64,000 nucleotides of DNA from an uncultured Pelagibacteraceae bacterium (GCA_902622985.1 CACNSH010000001.1:128036-192035); one strand, 5' to 3'; numbered from the stretch's first letter, positions 17,797 to 31,181 are shown. Notes: a model not told the origin generated them from the sequence alone. Made by a program: numbers and translations.

Positions 17797-19695
17797 ATGT
17801 TTCATTTAGAATTAAATCAAAACTATTTAAATTTAAATTTAGACAGCAATTTTGACAATAGTGCTAGAAAAAAAATATCTACAATCATTAATAGTCAAGA
17901 AATCCACTTAATTGGCAATATTTTTGAGAAAGATATTGAATCAAAACTCAGACGGATCTTCATACATAAAGAAGATATCGTAGAGGTTTTGCATGAAGTA
18001 TTTACTACAATCTATGGAAGGTACACATTAGTGGTAAGGAATAATACAAAAACACTTATTGCCTCAAGTTACGATATGCCCACACTTTATGTTTATGACT
18101 CTAATTCAAGTTCGGAATTAGTTATTTCAGACATTCACCCAAAATTTTCAAATAAAAACATAGATTGTGATATGTTATATGGAAGGTTACATAATGGCTC
18201 AAATTCTATTTGCCCCATAAGTCTTGATGTAATTTCCACTATTATACCAGGTATGTGGATGGAAATAGATAACAATATTAAATCAGGTTTAAAAATTAAT
18301 GAAGGATGGTCTTTACCAATAAAACATTTATCTAGCCGCTCTGACCACGAGGACATTGCAAATGAATTAGCTGTCGAAATGGGGAACGTATTAAAAAAAT
18401 TTTCTTCTAATACTGATTATGAAGCTCATGTAAAAATTTCAGGAGGGATAGACTCAGCGCTAATAGCTGCGGCTGCAAAATCTAATAATATAGATGTAAA
18501 ATATACAAATCATTTTCATCATTACTTAAATAATGACAGTTATCATGCATATGACATATCTAGAAAACTTGGAATTAAAGTCAATATACTGCCTTACCAA
18601 ATAACTCATCATTCCTCCGTATATTACGATAATTCAGATTGGGAAGAATACATTAAGGAAATAGTTATTCCATTAGCAAAAAAAAATATATTTACATCTC
18701 CTAGTCCTGGTGGCATGAGTCTCACTTTGCCATTTATCAGACAAAACGTATTTGCTTTTGAAGGCAATACATATCCAGTCAATCTTTGTGTGCAACATTG
18801 CAATGTATACCCTCAATTAAACCTTATTAAAGAATTTTATTTAAAAATTAAACAGAGGAAAAGAAGAAATCAATATTCTCACAATAAATCCTCGCAATTA
18901 TTGCGCTACAAAACTAAATCGATAGCATGGTTAAACGATAAAATACATCCTTATTATAACTATGCTTTTTCAATGATTTTTGATAAGAAAAATCTCTCTA
19001 CTGATCTAGAAAAATGTTTTGAAAAAAAAAATAAGCTTTTACATCCATACTATAAAAAATATTTAATAATTATCTCAAATAAAATTAGAAAGGATAAAAC
19101 CTTTGCACGTAAACTACTTGAGCCAGATGCAAATACGATGCTCAAATTAATCAAGTTGATAGCTTTTATAGACGGACCAGCAAAGGGATCGGGAGCGGTT
19201 ATTAAGAATTGCAATGGTTTTGAGACTTTCAATATTGGATTAGCAAGCCAGATTACATTTTTATTGCTGTCAGTTAAATTTGATGAACTTTTAATCCACA
19301 ATTCTAAATGGCATATCTTTAGAGCTTTTCAAATATTAACAAATTTATCATTTAAAAAAATTTACAGAAAATGTCTTTGGACGCATTTAGCTGATCATTT
19401 ATTAGCCAATATAAAGGAGACGCTCTCAAAATTTCACATAATAAGAGAGAGATATGAGAAAAACCTCTCGCATCATAATGAATTATTAAAAAACGAGACA
19501 AACTTAGAATTTTATTTCAAATATCTTAATATAAGAAATTCAAAATTACTTAAAATCTTTGAAGGAACAAAATATTATAAAAATATAAGAGCTATTTATG
19601 AAGGTTTTGATAAAGATAAATTGTTTTTATACAGGAATATTGATTATGGTATTGCTTGTAGTTTAGTAGATGCAGAAATTTTTTTGGAGAACTAA
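17797..19695 (+). CDS. Asparagine-synthetase-like amidotransferase lacking the glutaminase Cys
   Basis: A 632-residue protein with the PP-loop ATP pyrophosphatase motif SGGIDS at residues 215-220 and an N-terminal domain that looks like a decayed Ntn glutaminase fold (RYTLVVRNN.. then IASSYD). Real asparagine synthetase needs Cys at position 2; here the sequence opens MFHLELN, so glutamine hydrolysis is unlikely. Such enzymes (like beta-lactam synthetase and lasso-peptide cyclases) adenylate a carboxylate and couple it to another amine. It is convergent with the PLP enzyme at 19,692-21,092 (4 bp overlap) and divergent from the ABC exporter. The substrate is unknown; the family call rests mainly on the PP-loop. 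Confidence 0.7.
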   Translation: MFHLELNQNYLNLNLDSNFDNSARKKISTIINSQEIHLIGNIFEKDIESKLRRIFIHKEDIVEVLHEVFTTIYGRYTLVVRNNTKTLIASSYDMPTLYVYDSNSSSELVISDIHPKFSNKNIDCDMLYGRLHNGSNSICPISLDVISTIIPGMWMEIDNNIKSGLKINEGWSLPIKHLSSRSDHEDIANELAVEMGNVLKKFSSNTDYEAHVKISGGIDSALIAAAAKSNNIDVKYTNHFHHYLNNDSYHAYDISRKLGIKVNILPYQITHHSSVYYDNSDWEEYIKEIVIPLAKKNIFTSPSPGGMSLTLPFIRQNVFAFEGNTYPVNLCVQHCNVYPQLNLIKEFYLKIKQRKRRNQYSHNKSSQLLRYKTKSIAWLNDKIHPYYNYAFSMIFDKKNLSTDLEKCFEKKNKLLHPYYKKYLIIISNKIRKDKTFARKLLEPDANTMLKLIKLIAFIDGPAKGSGAVIKNCNGFETFNIGLASQITFLLLSVKFDELLIHNSKWHIFRAFQILTNLSFKKIYRKCLWTHLADHLLANIKETLSKFHIIRERYEKNLSHHNELLKNETNLEFYFKYLNIRNSKLLKIFEGTKYYKNIRAIYEGFDKDKLFLYRNIDYGIACSLVDAEIFLEN

Positions 19696-21092
19696 CTCAT
19701 AATTTTATTTTCAACAAAATCGAGCAATTTTGATAGCTCAATTTGAAAGTATTCATAATCATATTTATTTTTGAATATTGAAATTATATGTGATGATGAA
19801 ATTGATATCCTTAAATTACCTACATTTTTATCATTTATTTTTACTTTCATTGGCTGAGATAATAATTGCACTTTATTGTTGTAATTTTTTATACAATTAT
19901 AAATCTTTCTTGACTCTAAAAGTGACAAATAATTATTATTTTTTTTTAAATAAAACAAAAAAATCGTTAAATTGTCCTCTATACGTTCTCCTCTAAAATT
20001 TTTAAGTTTTTGATTTTTACATAATTCTAGAGTTTTATGGCTTTTAATTGATTTTTTTATAATATTTTGCAAATTATTTATTATTAGAATCTTATTTTTC
20101 TTTGGGATATTACTAAAATGCTTCATTTCATTAATTGCAAATTTCCATCTAAATAATAATCCATATGACATTTTTGGTGATTTAATTAGTTCTACATCGT
20201 TAAATATTTTTTTTAAATCTGAATTTTTTTGAAGAGCACCTAAACGGTTATTTGTTAAATACGCTGAGCAAAATGGTGGGGCAGAAAAAAACTTTGATCC
20301 AGTCACTATAACGTCATAATTATTTTCTATAAAAGAAGTTAAAGTTTTAAAATCACATCGCATTTGACAAGCATCAACAACAATTTTGAGGCCTTTAAAC
20401 TCTTTTTTCATTTGATTAATCGTCTCTATTGAAGGAAATATTTTGTGTGATTTAGATACATAAACCAGATGTAAAATTGACTTATCATATTTTGTAAAAT
20501 TTTTATTCAAGAGAAATTTAATTTTACTAGATAATATTTTATGATTATCTTTATCCTTATTGTTAGAGTTTATTGGTAAAAACTCAGTTTTAATATTTTT
20601 TGACTTAAATTCATTTATATAATCATTCTTAGATTGGAATTTTCCATAGGGTGCCTCATATGAGAATATTTTTCCACGAGAGGTATGCCTGATGGATGTT
20701 CCAATTTCATTTATTCCTATAATTATATTATAAATATTTTTCTCATTACCCAATAAAGGAAGGTACTCTGAGTCAGTTCCAGAGGGGGATAGATAAATAT
20801 ATTTGACTTTATTAGAAAATATTTCTTTTAATTCTTTTTTTATTTTTAATTGCAATGAATAAAAAAATGAATGCTTATATAATTCTTTTTTAATTTTTTT
20901 ATAATAATTATAAATATTGCTATAGGAATAAAGAGATGAATGATTAGCTGTAGCACTTGAAAACTCAATTAACTTTGCAATGCTATGTTTAACTCCATAT
21001 ATGTTTATGTCCTTCTCAATTGAATTTCGGAAATCATTATCTAAGCCAATTATTTCATTAAAAGTTTTTTTGCTTTTGATTTCTTTCTTCAT
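19692..21092 (-). CDS. Fold type I PLP-dependent enzyme, unknown function
   Basis: A 466-residue protein with the class V/fold type I logic: SPSGTDSEYL (about 102-111, phosphate-binding loop), IVVDACQMR (Asp240, PLP pyridine nitrogen) and VIVTGSKFFSAPPF (Lys267, Schiff base). I do not recognise a named family. The aspartate and lysine spacing supports an aminotransferase, lyase or desulfurase-like chemistry. It ends convergently on the asparagine-synthetase-like gene with a 4 bp overlap. It starts 66 bp from tRNA-fMet and transcribes in the same direction as the rRNA operon, so it might be reached by read-through. Confidence 0.65.
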   Translation of the reverse strand: MKKEIKSKKTFNEIIGLDNDFRNSIEKDINIYGVKHSIAKLIEFSSATANHSSLYSYSNIYNYYKKIKKELYKHSFFYSLQLKIKKELKEIFSNKVKYIYLSPSGTDSEYLPLLGNEKNIYNIIIGINEIGTSIRHTSRGKIFSYEAPYGKFQSKNDYINEFKSKNIKTEFLPINSNNKDKDNHKILSSKIKFLLNKNFTKYDKSILHLVYVSKSHKIFPSIETINQMKKEFKGLKIVVDACQMRCDFKTLTSFIENNYDVIVTGSKFFSAPPFCSAYLTNNRLGALQKNSDLKKIFNDVELIKSPKMSYGLLFRWKFAINEMKHFSNIPKKNKILIINNLQNIIKKSIKSHKTLELCKNQKLKNFRGERIEDNLTIFLFYLKKNNNYLSLLESRKIYNCIKNYNNKVQLLSQPMKVKINDKNVGNLRISISSSHIISIFKNKYDYEYFQIELSKLLDFVENKIMS

Positions 21093-21158
21093 TTAACTAT
21101 ATTTTTTATAAATATTATTTTGCGGAGATTGCTGATTTTATCGAAATTTTATATTTAA

Positions 21159-21235
<77 letters not shown>

Positions 21236-21316
21236 CCAAAAAGATAACTATTTTGTACATAATTTCTTAAATCACCCAGTTCTATAAATCAAGTAAGAAA
21301 TATTTAATCTAAAACT

Positions 21317-22339
21317 CTATTTTTTATATAGCTGAATTTCATCTTCACACATTAACTTAATTAATTGAATGAAAGAAGTCTTTGGTTTCCAATTTAGAAT
21401 TCTTCTAGCCTTGGTATTATCACCTCTTAAAAAATCTACCTCAGCAGGTCTAAAGTATTTTTTATTTATTTTTACAATTACCCTACTACTTTTTAGATCA
21501 TAGCATTTTTCATTTAAACCCTTGCCTTTCCATTTTGGTTTGAAACCAATTATTTTACATGCAATATTAATGAATTCTTTAATAGTATGAGTTTCACCTG
21601 TGGAAATTACGTAATCATCAGGTTTTTTTTGCTGAAGCATTTTCCACATAATTTCTACATAGTCTTTTGCAAAACCCCAATCTCGCTTTGAATAAATATT
21701 TCCAACTTCAAGGGGTTGGCCTTTAGCATATTTAATTTTACAAAGTCCTTTTACTATTTTTTTTGTTACAAACTCATCACCTCTTAGTGGAGACTCATGG
21801 TTGAATAAAATTCCTGAGCAACAAAATAAATTATAACCTTCACGGTAAATATTTGAAATCCAGTGAGCATAAAGTTTTGAGACTGCATATGGACTTTTTG
21901 GACGAAATCTAGAAATTTCATTTTGGAACTTTTCATCCTTTAATCCTCCAAACATTTCTGATGTTGATGCTTGATAGAATTTGGTATTTTTACTGTAATA
22001 TCTTATTGCCTCAAGGATGCGAAGTGTACCAAATGCATTAATATTTGAAGTCATTAAAGGTGTGTCGAATGACGAGCCGACAAATGATTGTGCTGCTAGA
22101 TTATATACTTCATTGAATTGGCCCTCTTTTATAATTTTATGAATATTTGTGTCTTCTGCTAATTCAAAATCTAAAATTTTAACTTTGTCCTCTATACCTA
22201 GTTTTTTGAGCCTCCAGAGACTTCCACTAGCAGTTCTTCTGTCTCCACCGTAAACTTTATAATTTTTCGAAAGTAAGAATTGGGCTAGATAAGCACCATC
22301 TTGACCTGAAATACCTGTGATAAGGGCTTTTTTTTTCAT
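21317..22339 (-). CDS. gmd: GDP-mannose 4,6-dehydratase
   Basis: A 340-residue extended SDR. The N-terminus ITGISGQDGAYLAQ is diagnostic of Gmd; STSEMFG supplies the catalytic Ser/Thr-Glu and YAVSKLYAHW the YxxxK pair. It converts GDP-mannose to GDP-4-keto-6-deoxymannose, the precursor of fucose, rhamnose and perosamine-type sugars. It lies 81 bp upstream of tRNA-fMet on the same strand and follows the GDP-mannose epimerase-like gene by 29 bp. No fucose synthase (Fcl) is visible in the window, so the next step must be elsewhere or done by a neighbouring enzyme. Confidence 0.92.
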   Translation of the reverse strand: MKKKALITGISGQDGAYLAQFLLSKNYKVYGGDRRTASGSLWRLKKLGIEDKVKILDFELAEDTNIHKIIKEGQFNEVYNLAAQSFVGSSFDTPLMTSNINAFGTLRILEAIRYYSKNTKFYQASTSEMFGGLKDEKFQNEISRFRPKSPYAVSKLYAHWISNIYREGYNLFCCSGILFNHESPLRGDEFVTKKIVKGLCKIKYAKGQPLEVGNIYSKRDWGFAKDYVEIMWKMLQQKKPDDYVISTGETHTIKEFINIACKIIGFKPKWKGKGLNEKCYDLKSSRVIVKINKKYFRPAEVDFLRGDNTKARRILNWKPKTSFIQLIKLMCEDEIQLYKK

Positions 22340-22368
22340 AAATTATTGTTTAAGCAACGTAGCTTTTC

Positions 22369-23388
22369 TTACAAAGTATTGTGTTTTTTCATTAATTCAC
22401 TATTGATCCACTTATAGGTTTCTCCAATACCTCTTTCCAAAGAAATTTCAAAATCCCATTTTAATTTTTCCCTGATCAAGTCGTTATTTGAATTTCGTCC
22501 CCTTACACCTAATGGTGCATCCAATTTGTGATTCCTTGTAACTTTTTTGTTTGCTACTTTAGCTGCTGTATCCACAAGTTCATTGATTGTGACCATTTCT
22601 TCTGAACCTATATTGATTGGACCAATGAAATCACTATCCATTAACCTTCTTGTAGCTTCAATGCAATCATCAATGAACAAAAATGACCTTGTTTGTTTAC
22701 CATCACCCCAGACCTCAATTACAGTTTCGTTGTCTTTTAGTTGAGCTACCTTTCTACATATTGCTGCAGGAGCTTTCTCTCTACCTCCATCCCAGGTACC
22801 TTCAGGACCATATATATTATGGTATCTTGCGACCCTAACTGGAATATTGAAATTTCTATGATACGTAAAGTACAAATGCTCACTAAATAATTTTTCCCAC
22901 CCATATTCTGAGTCAGGTGCGGCAGGATATGCGGACTCCTCTCTACAATCTGGATTATCAGGATCCAACTGATTATACTCTGGATATATACAAGCTGATG
23001 ATGAATAAAAAATTTTTGTCTTATTAATATTATTTTTTTGATTGATGTTATTTAATTGCTTTAGGATGTTAAGGTTTATCATGCATGAGTTATGCATAAT
23101 ATTTGCATCATTATCACCAGTAAAAATAAAACCTGCACCACCCATATCAGCTGCAAATTGATAAATTTCATCAAAAAAATAATTTTCATTTGTAAGTGAA
23201 GATATTACAACGTCTACCTCATTTAAATCACCTTTAATAAAATCATCTGCTTCAGTTTCACTGAATTCAGGGTATTTCAAATCTACGCCTCTAACCCAGT
23301 AGCCTTCTTTCTTTAGTCTTTTGACCATATGACTGCCAATAAACCCTCCGGCGCCTAAAACTAAAGCTTTTTTATTATTATTAAGCAT
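22369..23388 (-). CDS. GDP-mannose 3,5-epimerase-like NAD-dependent epimerase
   Basis: A 339-residue extended SDR with NAD loop VLGAGGFIGSHM, FAADMGGAGFI, SSACIYPEYNQ and the YGWEKLFSEHLY catalytic motif. The AADMGG and SSACIYP motifs are those of plant-type GDP-mannose 3,5-epimerase, which makes GDP-L-galactose and GDP-L-gulose; bacterial relatives exist in polysaccharide clusters. It ends 29 bp before gmd and starts 11 bp after ugd, so the three genes probably share a transcript. With gmd it suggests GDP-mannose-derived surface sugars. Confidence 0.82.
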   Translation of the reverse strand: MLNNNKKALVLGAGGFIGSHMVKRLKKEGYWVRGVDLKYPEFSETEADDFIKGDLNEVDVVISSLTNENYFFDEIYQFAADMGGAGFIFTGDNDANIMHNSCMINLNILKQLNNINQKNNINKTKIFYSSSACIYPEYNQLDPDNPDCREESAYPAAPDSEYGWEKLFSEHLYFTYHRNFNIPVRVARYHNIYGPEGTWDGGREKAPAAICRKVAQLKDNETVIEVWGDGKQTRSFLFIDDCIEATRRLMDSDFIGPINIGSEEMVTINELVDTAAKVANKKVTRNHKLDAPLGVRGRNSNNDLIREKLKWDFEISLERGIGETYKWINSELMKKHNTL

Positions 23389-23399
23389 TTTATTTATAT

Positions 23400-24572
23400 T
23401 TAATTTTCGTTGAAAACGTCTCTTGTATATACTTTGTTTTTTACTTGGTCTAGCTCTTTTGAGTATCTATTAGCAATTACTAGATCAGACCTGGAAACAA
23501 AATCTTCAAAATTGTTAACAACCTCTATATTGTTAATTGGATATTCTTCCATTAAAGGTTCATAAAGAATGATATGTTTATTATTGTTAATTAATTCATT
23601 TACAATATCAAGTACTGCACTCTCTCTAAAATTGTTAGAGCCTTCTTTCATAGTCAAGCGATAGATTCCAACTGTATTTGGTTTTTTATTGAGAATTGAT
23701 CTTACTATGAAATCTTTTCTGGTTTTATTGGCCTCGACTACTGCTTTAACAATTTTATTAGGAATATTGTCGAAATTTTTTAGTAATTGCTTCGTATCTT
23801 TTGGCAGACAATACCCTCCATATCCAAATGAAGGATTATTATAGTGATTTCCAATTCTTGGATCAGAGCTTATTGCCTTTATTATTTTTTCGATATTTAG
23901 ATCTTGGCTTTCAGCATAACTATCCATTTCATTAAAAAATGAAATTCTCATTGCTAAATATGTATTTGCAAATAATTTAACTGCTTCTGCTTCTTTTGAT
24001 TTCATTTTAAAGATTGAGATCTCACCGTCATTTTTTCTTGAACAATCGATTAAAATTTTGCCGAAAGTATCTGCTTTATCTGAAGTATCACCTACAACTA
24101 TACGAGATGGATAAAGATTATCATATAAAGATTTAGTCTCTCTTAGAAATTCTGGGGAGAAAAAGATATTTTTGGATTTAAACTTTGTCTGCATTGTGTC
24201 AGTAAAACCAATCGGAACAGTTGATTTGATAACAATGGTAGTATCAGGATTGATTTCTAAACAATCTGAGATCACATTTTCTACTGAAGAAGTGTCAAAA
24301 GAGCCTGTAGCAGAATCATAGTTTGTTGGTGTTGCTATGATTACATAATCAGCTCCCAAATATGCCTCTCTAACGTCAGTAGTTGCAGTCAGATCTAAAT
24401 TTGATTTATGAAGAAAAGATTCAATCTCCTCATCTTTTATTGGAGATCTCTTATCATTAATTAAATCTACTTTTACCTTGGAAATATCTAATGCAACTAC
24501 ATTATATTTTTGTGAAATTAGTAATGCAAGACTTAGCCCCACATAGCCAGTACCTACCACACAAATTTTCAT
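23400..24572 (-). CDS. ugd: UDP-glucose 6-dehydrogenase
   Basis: A 390-residue enzyme from the ATG at 24,570-24,572 (MKICVVGTGYVGLSLALL); the 455-residue ORF in the track adds 65 spurious residues read through the 5S gene. VIIATPTNYD and SPEFLRETKSLYDN match short-type Ugd (E. coli-like length), and YGGYCLPKDTKQ carries the catalytic Cys. It oxidises UDP-glucose to UDP-glucuronate using NAD. It starts about 58 bp after the 5S 3' end on the same strand. I see no strong terminator or Shine-Dalgarno sequence in that gap, so read-through from the rRNA operon is possible. Confidence 0.93.
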   Translation of the reverse strand: MKICVVGTGYVGLSLALLISQKYNVVALDISKVKVDLINDKRSPIKDEEIESFLHKSNLDLTATTDVREAYLGADYVIIATPTNYDSATGSFDTSSVENVISDCLEINPDTTIVIKSTVPIGFTDTMQTKFKSKNIFFSPEFLRETKSLYDNLYPSRIVVGDTSDKADTFGKILIDCSRKNDGEISIFKMKSKEAEAVKLFANTYLAMRISFFNEMDSYAESQDLNIEKIIKAISSDPRIGNHYNNPSFGYGGYCLPKDTKQLLKNFDNIPNKIVKAVVEANKTRKDFIVRSILNKKPNTVGIYRLTMKEGSNNFRESAVLDIVNELINNNKHIILYEPLMEEYPINNIEVVNNFEDFVSRSDLVIANRYSKELDQVKNKVYTRDVFNEN

Positions 24573-24631
24573 AATATTAGAGAATAGATTGTGATAAATA
24601 ATTGTAAAGTGACAATAATTCACGTTTAGTA

Positions 24632-24750
24632 GACCTGGCAATGTCCTACTCTCCCATGCCTTAAGACAAAGTACCATCGGCGCTGGAGCCCTTAACGTTC
24701 GAGTTCGAAATGGGATCGAGTGTAACCTCTCCGCTAAAACCACCAGGTCA
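24632..24750 (-). rRNA. rrf: 5S ribosomal RNA
   Basis: About 118-120 nt on the minus strand. The ends GACCTGG and CCAGGTC pair as helix I, and the conserved loop sequences (CGATCCCATTTCGAACTCG, GAGAGTAGGACATTGCCAGG) are plain. It follows 23S after an 80-nt spacer. Ends may shift by a few bases. Confidence 0.93.
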
Positions 24751-24829
24751 ACAAAACGTGAAATCAATACTAATTAAATTTCTTATTATTCTATCTAGTT
24801 GTCGCTTGTTTAATACTAGTTTGTTCCTA

Positions 24830-24839
24830 GTACATAGAA

Positions 24840-24846
<7 letters not shown>
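24830..24846 (-). other. 3' half of 23S processing stem
   Basis: This stretch (plus-strand GTACATAGAAAATCAAG) is complementary to CTTGATTATTCTATGTAC at 27,567-27,584 with one bulge, forming the helix that brings 23S ends together for RNase III-type processing. A further match (TCAATACTAATTAAA near 24,765 against TTTAATTTAGTATTGA near 27,637) extends the stem. Confidence 0.7.
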
Positions 24847-27566
<2,720 letters not shown>

Positions 27567-27573
<7 letters not shown>

Positions 27574-27584
27574 ATTCTATGTAC
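27567..27584 (-). other. 5' half of 23S processing stem
   Basis: This stretch pairs with 24,830-24,846 (see that entry); together they form a helix of about 17 pairs closing the 23S precursor. Mature 23S ends should lie within or next to this helix. Confidence 0.7.
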
Positions 27585-27691
27585 AAAAAACAAACTTATA
27601 GTTTTTTGTGACACTTAGATTTGAATTCTCAATAAAATTTTTAATTTAGTATTGATGTCACTTCACGATGTAAATGGAAAAGCTTAAAACT

Positions 27692-27767
27692 TGGTGGAGC
27701 TGACCGGGATCGAACCGGTGACCCCCTGCTTGCAAAGCAGGTGCTCTCCCAGCTGAGCTACAGCCCC
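27692..27767 (-). tRNA. tRNA-Ala (TGC)
   Basis: A 76-nt cloverleaf in the 16S-23S spacer, minus strand, anticodon TGC, with encoded CCA. The acceptor stem GGGGCTG pairs with CAGCTCC allowing a G-U, and the T-loop reads GGTTCGATCC. This is the standard spacer tRNA nearest 23S. Confidence 0.95.
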
Positions 27768-27783
27768 AAGAGATACCACGTCA

Positions 27784-27861
<78 letters not shown>

Positions 27862-27890
27862 AAACGTAAGGCTTTATAGTTTTAAACAAT

Positions 27891-27912
27891 GAAAGAGAAG
27901 CGAGGACGGTAA
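27891..27912 (-). other. 3' half of 16S processing stem
   Basis: The plus-strand sequence GAAAGAGAAGCGAGGACGGTAA is nearly the reverse complement of TTACCGCCCACGTTTCTCTTTC at 29,555-29,576. The two would form a 22-pair helix around the 16S precursor, the normal RNase III processing stem. Confidence 0.7.
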
Positions 27913-27976
27913 GCCGCATATAATTACTAAGTTAAATATTTTTTAAATTCAAATGAACTCAAAAAATTACTCTTAG

Positions 27977-29462
<1,486 letters not shown>

Positions 29463-29496
29463 TTTAAAAATGACGCACACAAACTTATTGGCGGAG

Positions 29497-29518
29497 TTGC
29501 ATAATATAAATTATGCAA
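29497..29518. repeat. Perfect inverted repeat in rRNA leader
   Basis: TTGCATAAT, four bases, then ATTATGCAA: a 9-bp perfect stem. It is flanked by TTATTGG (29,486) and CCAATAA (29,520), which extend the hairpin after an internal loop. It lies just upstream of 16S and is probably a structural element of the precursor leader. Confidence 0.7.
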
Positions 29519-29554
29519 TCCAATAAACGTGTACGGTTATTCTGTACTGCGGAA

Positions 29555-29576
29555 TTACCGCCCACGTTTCTCTTTC
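29555..29576 (-). other. 5' half of 16S processing stem
   Basis: Pairs with 27,891-27,912 over 22 positions with few mismatches (some G-U in RNA). This places the RNase III-type cut site for the 16S precursor. Confidence 0.7.
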
Positions 29577-29688
29577 AATTTACTTTTCCAATAGCATAAT
29601 CGTGCAAGCAAAAAAACCTTACCCCTAAAGATAAGGAATTAAATGCCAGTTAGATTATATTAAGACTATAAATAGTCATATGCCGCAA

Positions 29689-29698
29689 GTTCAGAGCA
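29689..29698 (-). promoter_or_regulatory. boxA-like antitermination site
   Basis: On the minus strand TGCTCTGAAC, close to the boxA core TGCTCTTTAA used by NusB/NusE antitermination complexes in rRNA leaders. It is positioned correctly, between promoter and processing stem. Motif-only evidence. Confidence 0.5.
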
Positions 29699-29727
29699 TC
29701 ACCGAACAAGGGTGAGCGTTTTTTTAC

Positions 29728-29756
29728 TGTATAGAGCCAAAAAGTCAAGCAGCAAA
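29728..29756 (-). promoter_or_regulatory. Probable rRNA operon promoter
   Basis: On the minus strand TTTGCT, 17 bases, TATACA, so a good -10 with acceptable -35 spacing. The spacer itself contains TTGACT, which could instead be the real -35 of an overlapping promoter. Located about 270 bp upstream of 16S. Assigned by eye only. Confidence 0.4.
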
Positions 29757-29903
29757 GGATATAAAAGGCAGAAAACTAGTATTTTTATAGAATTATAATT
29801 ATGTAATAAATTCAATTATTTATTTGATTAATTAGGAGTTTCGCATCAATCAAAAATAATATTTATGAAAAATCTCTAAAAATGTTTATACCAATATCCC
29901 AAA

Positions 29904-31181
29904 ATGACCTTCTTCAATAGAAATCAGATTATTCTGTCACTGAGCTTTATCTTCCTAATAGGTATTTCATATTTTTTGTCTATTTCGTTTGGAGAAAACT
30001 TAGCTCGAGAAAAAAAAATTTCTAAGAAAATTATAGCGGATGAAGACCCAATCCATATTAAGGAAAAATTAGAAATTGATTTTACGCACGTCCAAAGATA
30101 CTACCTGCAAGAAGGAGAGACTTTTACTGGAGCCTTGAAACAAGCAGATCTTGAGGATGAAGAAATTAATGATGTTATCAATATTATATCTGAAAAAATA
30201 GATTTAAGAAAATTAAAAGTAGGAACACTTATTGAAACTTACACGAAGTCCATTAATGATAAAAAGACAATTAATGAAATAATTATATATCCTGATATTG
30301 AAAAAAAAATCTATGTTCAAAAAGTTAATAATGAGTTTGTTGTAGGTGAAGACAAAAAAAAACTATTTAGCAAGTTAAAATTTTACGAAGTTGAAATCCA
30401 TAATAGTATTTATGAGTCTCTTAAAAAAGTAGATACGCCAGATGAAGTTATAATGGAGTTTGTACAGTTGTATAGTTTTGACATCGATTTTCAAAGAGAC
30501 ATTAGAAACGGAAATAAGATCAAAATATTTTTTGATATTTATACAGACTTGCAAAACAATTATATTAAATCTGGAAAGATCTATTTTTCAGAAATTATTC
30601 TTAATGATGAAATCTATGAGCTTTATAGATTCCAATCAGGGGGAGATGAATTTGTTGAATATTTTAGTCGTGAGGGTAAATGTGCAACTAAAGCACTTAT
30701 GAAAACACCAATTAATGGAGCGAGGTTATCCTCTGGTTTTGGAATGAGAAAACATCCAATTTTGGGTTATAATAAAAAACATCAAGGAGTTGATTTTGCA
30801 GCACCTACTGGAACACCTATAATGGCTGCGGGCACAGGCCACGTAGAATTTGTTGGCAATAATGGGGGTGCAGGTAAATATATTCGGATCAAGCATCTCA
30901 ATGGATATAAAACTAGTTATTCTCACCTAAGCGAATATGCTTCAGGTATTAAAAAAAATGTAAAAGTCCGACAAGGACAAGTGATAGGTTTTGTTGGAAA
31001 CACCGGTCTCTCCACCGGTCCTCACCTACACTATGAAGTAATCTTTAACGGAAAAAGAATTAATCCAATGAAAATGAAATTACCCTCTGGCAAACAACTC
31101 AAAGGCAAAAACTTAGAAATTTTTCTAGCTGAGAAAGACCGAATTAATTCTGAATTATCTATCTTAAGTTCTATGAATTAG
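29904..31181 (+). CDS. M23-family peptidoglycan metallopeptidase
   Basis: A 425-residue envelope protein. Residues about 8-30 form a signal-anchor helix (IILSLSFIFLIGISYFLS). The middle (about 60-270) is an OapA/LysM-like region opening with YYLQEGETFTGAL. The C-terminal LytM domain has HQGVDFAAPTGTP and GPHLHYEV, giving the zinc ligands (HxxxD and HxH). It is expected to cut or bind cross-linked peptides of the cell wall in the periplasm, possibly with cell-division or septum functions. It is divergent from the rRNA operon, and its 3' end overlaps the DUF4167 gene by 11 bp (convergent). Confidence 0.88.
   Translation: MTFFNRNQIILSLSFIFLIGISYFLSISFGENLAREKKISKKIIADEDPIHIKEKLEIDFTHVQRYYLQEGETFTGALKQADLEDEEINDVINIISEKIDLRKLKVGTLIETYTKSINDKKTINEIIIYPDIEKKIYVQKVNNEFVVGEDKKKLFSKLKFYEVEIHNSIYESLKKVDTPDEVIMEFVQLYSFDIDFQRDIRNGNKIKIFFDIYTDLQNNYIKSGKIYFSEIILNDEIYELYRFQSGGDEFVEYFSREGKCATKALMKTPINGARLSSGFGMRKHPILGYNKKHQGVDFAAPTGTPIMAAGTGHVEFVGNNGGAGKYIRIKHLNGYKTSYSHLSEYASGIKKNVKVRQGQVIGFVGNTGLSTGPHLHYEVIFNGKRINPMKMKLPSGKQLKGKNLEIFLAEKDRINSELSILSSMN

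Larger units (their letters stand above)
29463..29903 (-). other. rRNA operon leader and divergent spacer (441 bp without a gene)
   Basis: No protein gene is seen. Reading toward 16S it holds a probable sigma-70-type promoter near 29,728-29,756, a boxA-like site at 29,689-29,698, a small hairpin followed by seven T's at 29,610-29,636, the 5' half of the 16S processing stem at 29,555-29,576, and a perfect 9-bp inverted repeat at 29,497-29,518. The part from about 29,760 to 29,903 is AT-rich and must hold the promoter of the divergent M23 peptidase gene; no convincing consensus was picked out there. Confidence 0.6.

Noticed and set aside
24573-24631. rRNA operon terminator after 5S
   Set aside because: The only pairing seen (GTGA...TCAC) is four pairs long and has no T-run.
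24573-24767. 65-residue N-terminal extension of UDP-glucose dehydrogenase
   Set aside because: The extension is read through the 5S rRNA gene; the true start is MKICVVGTGYVGLS at 24,572.
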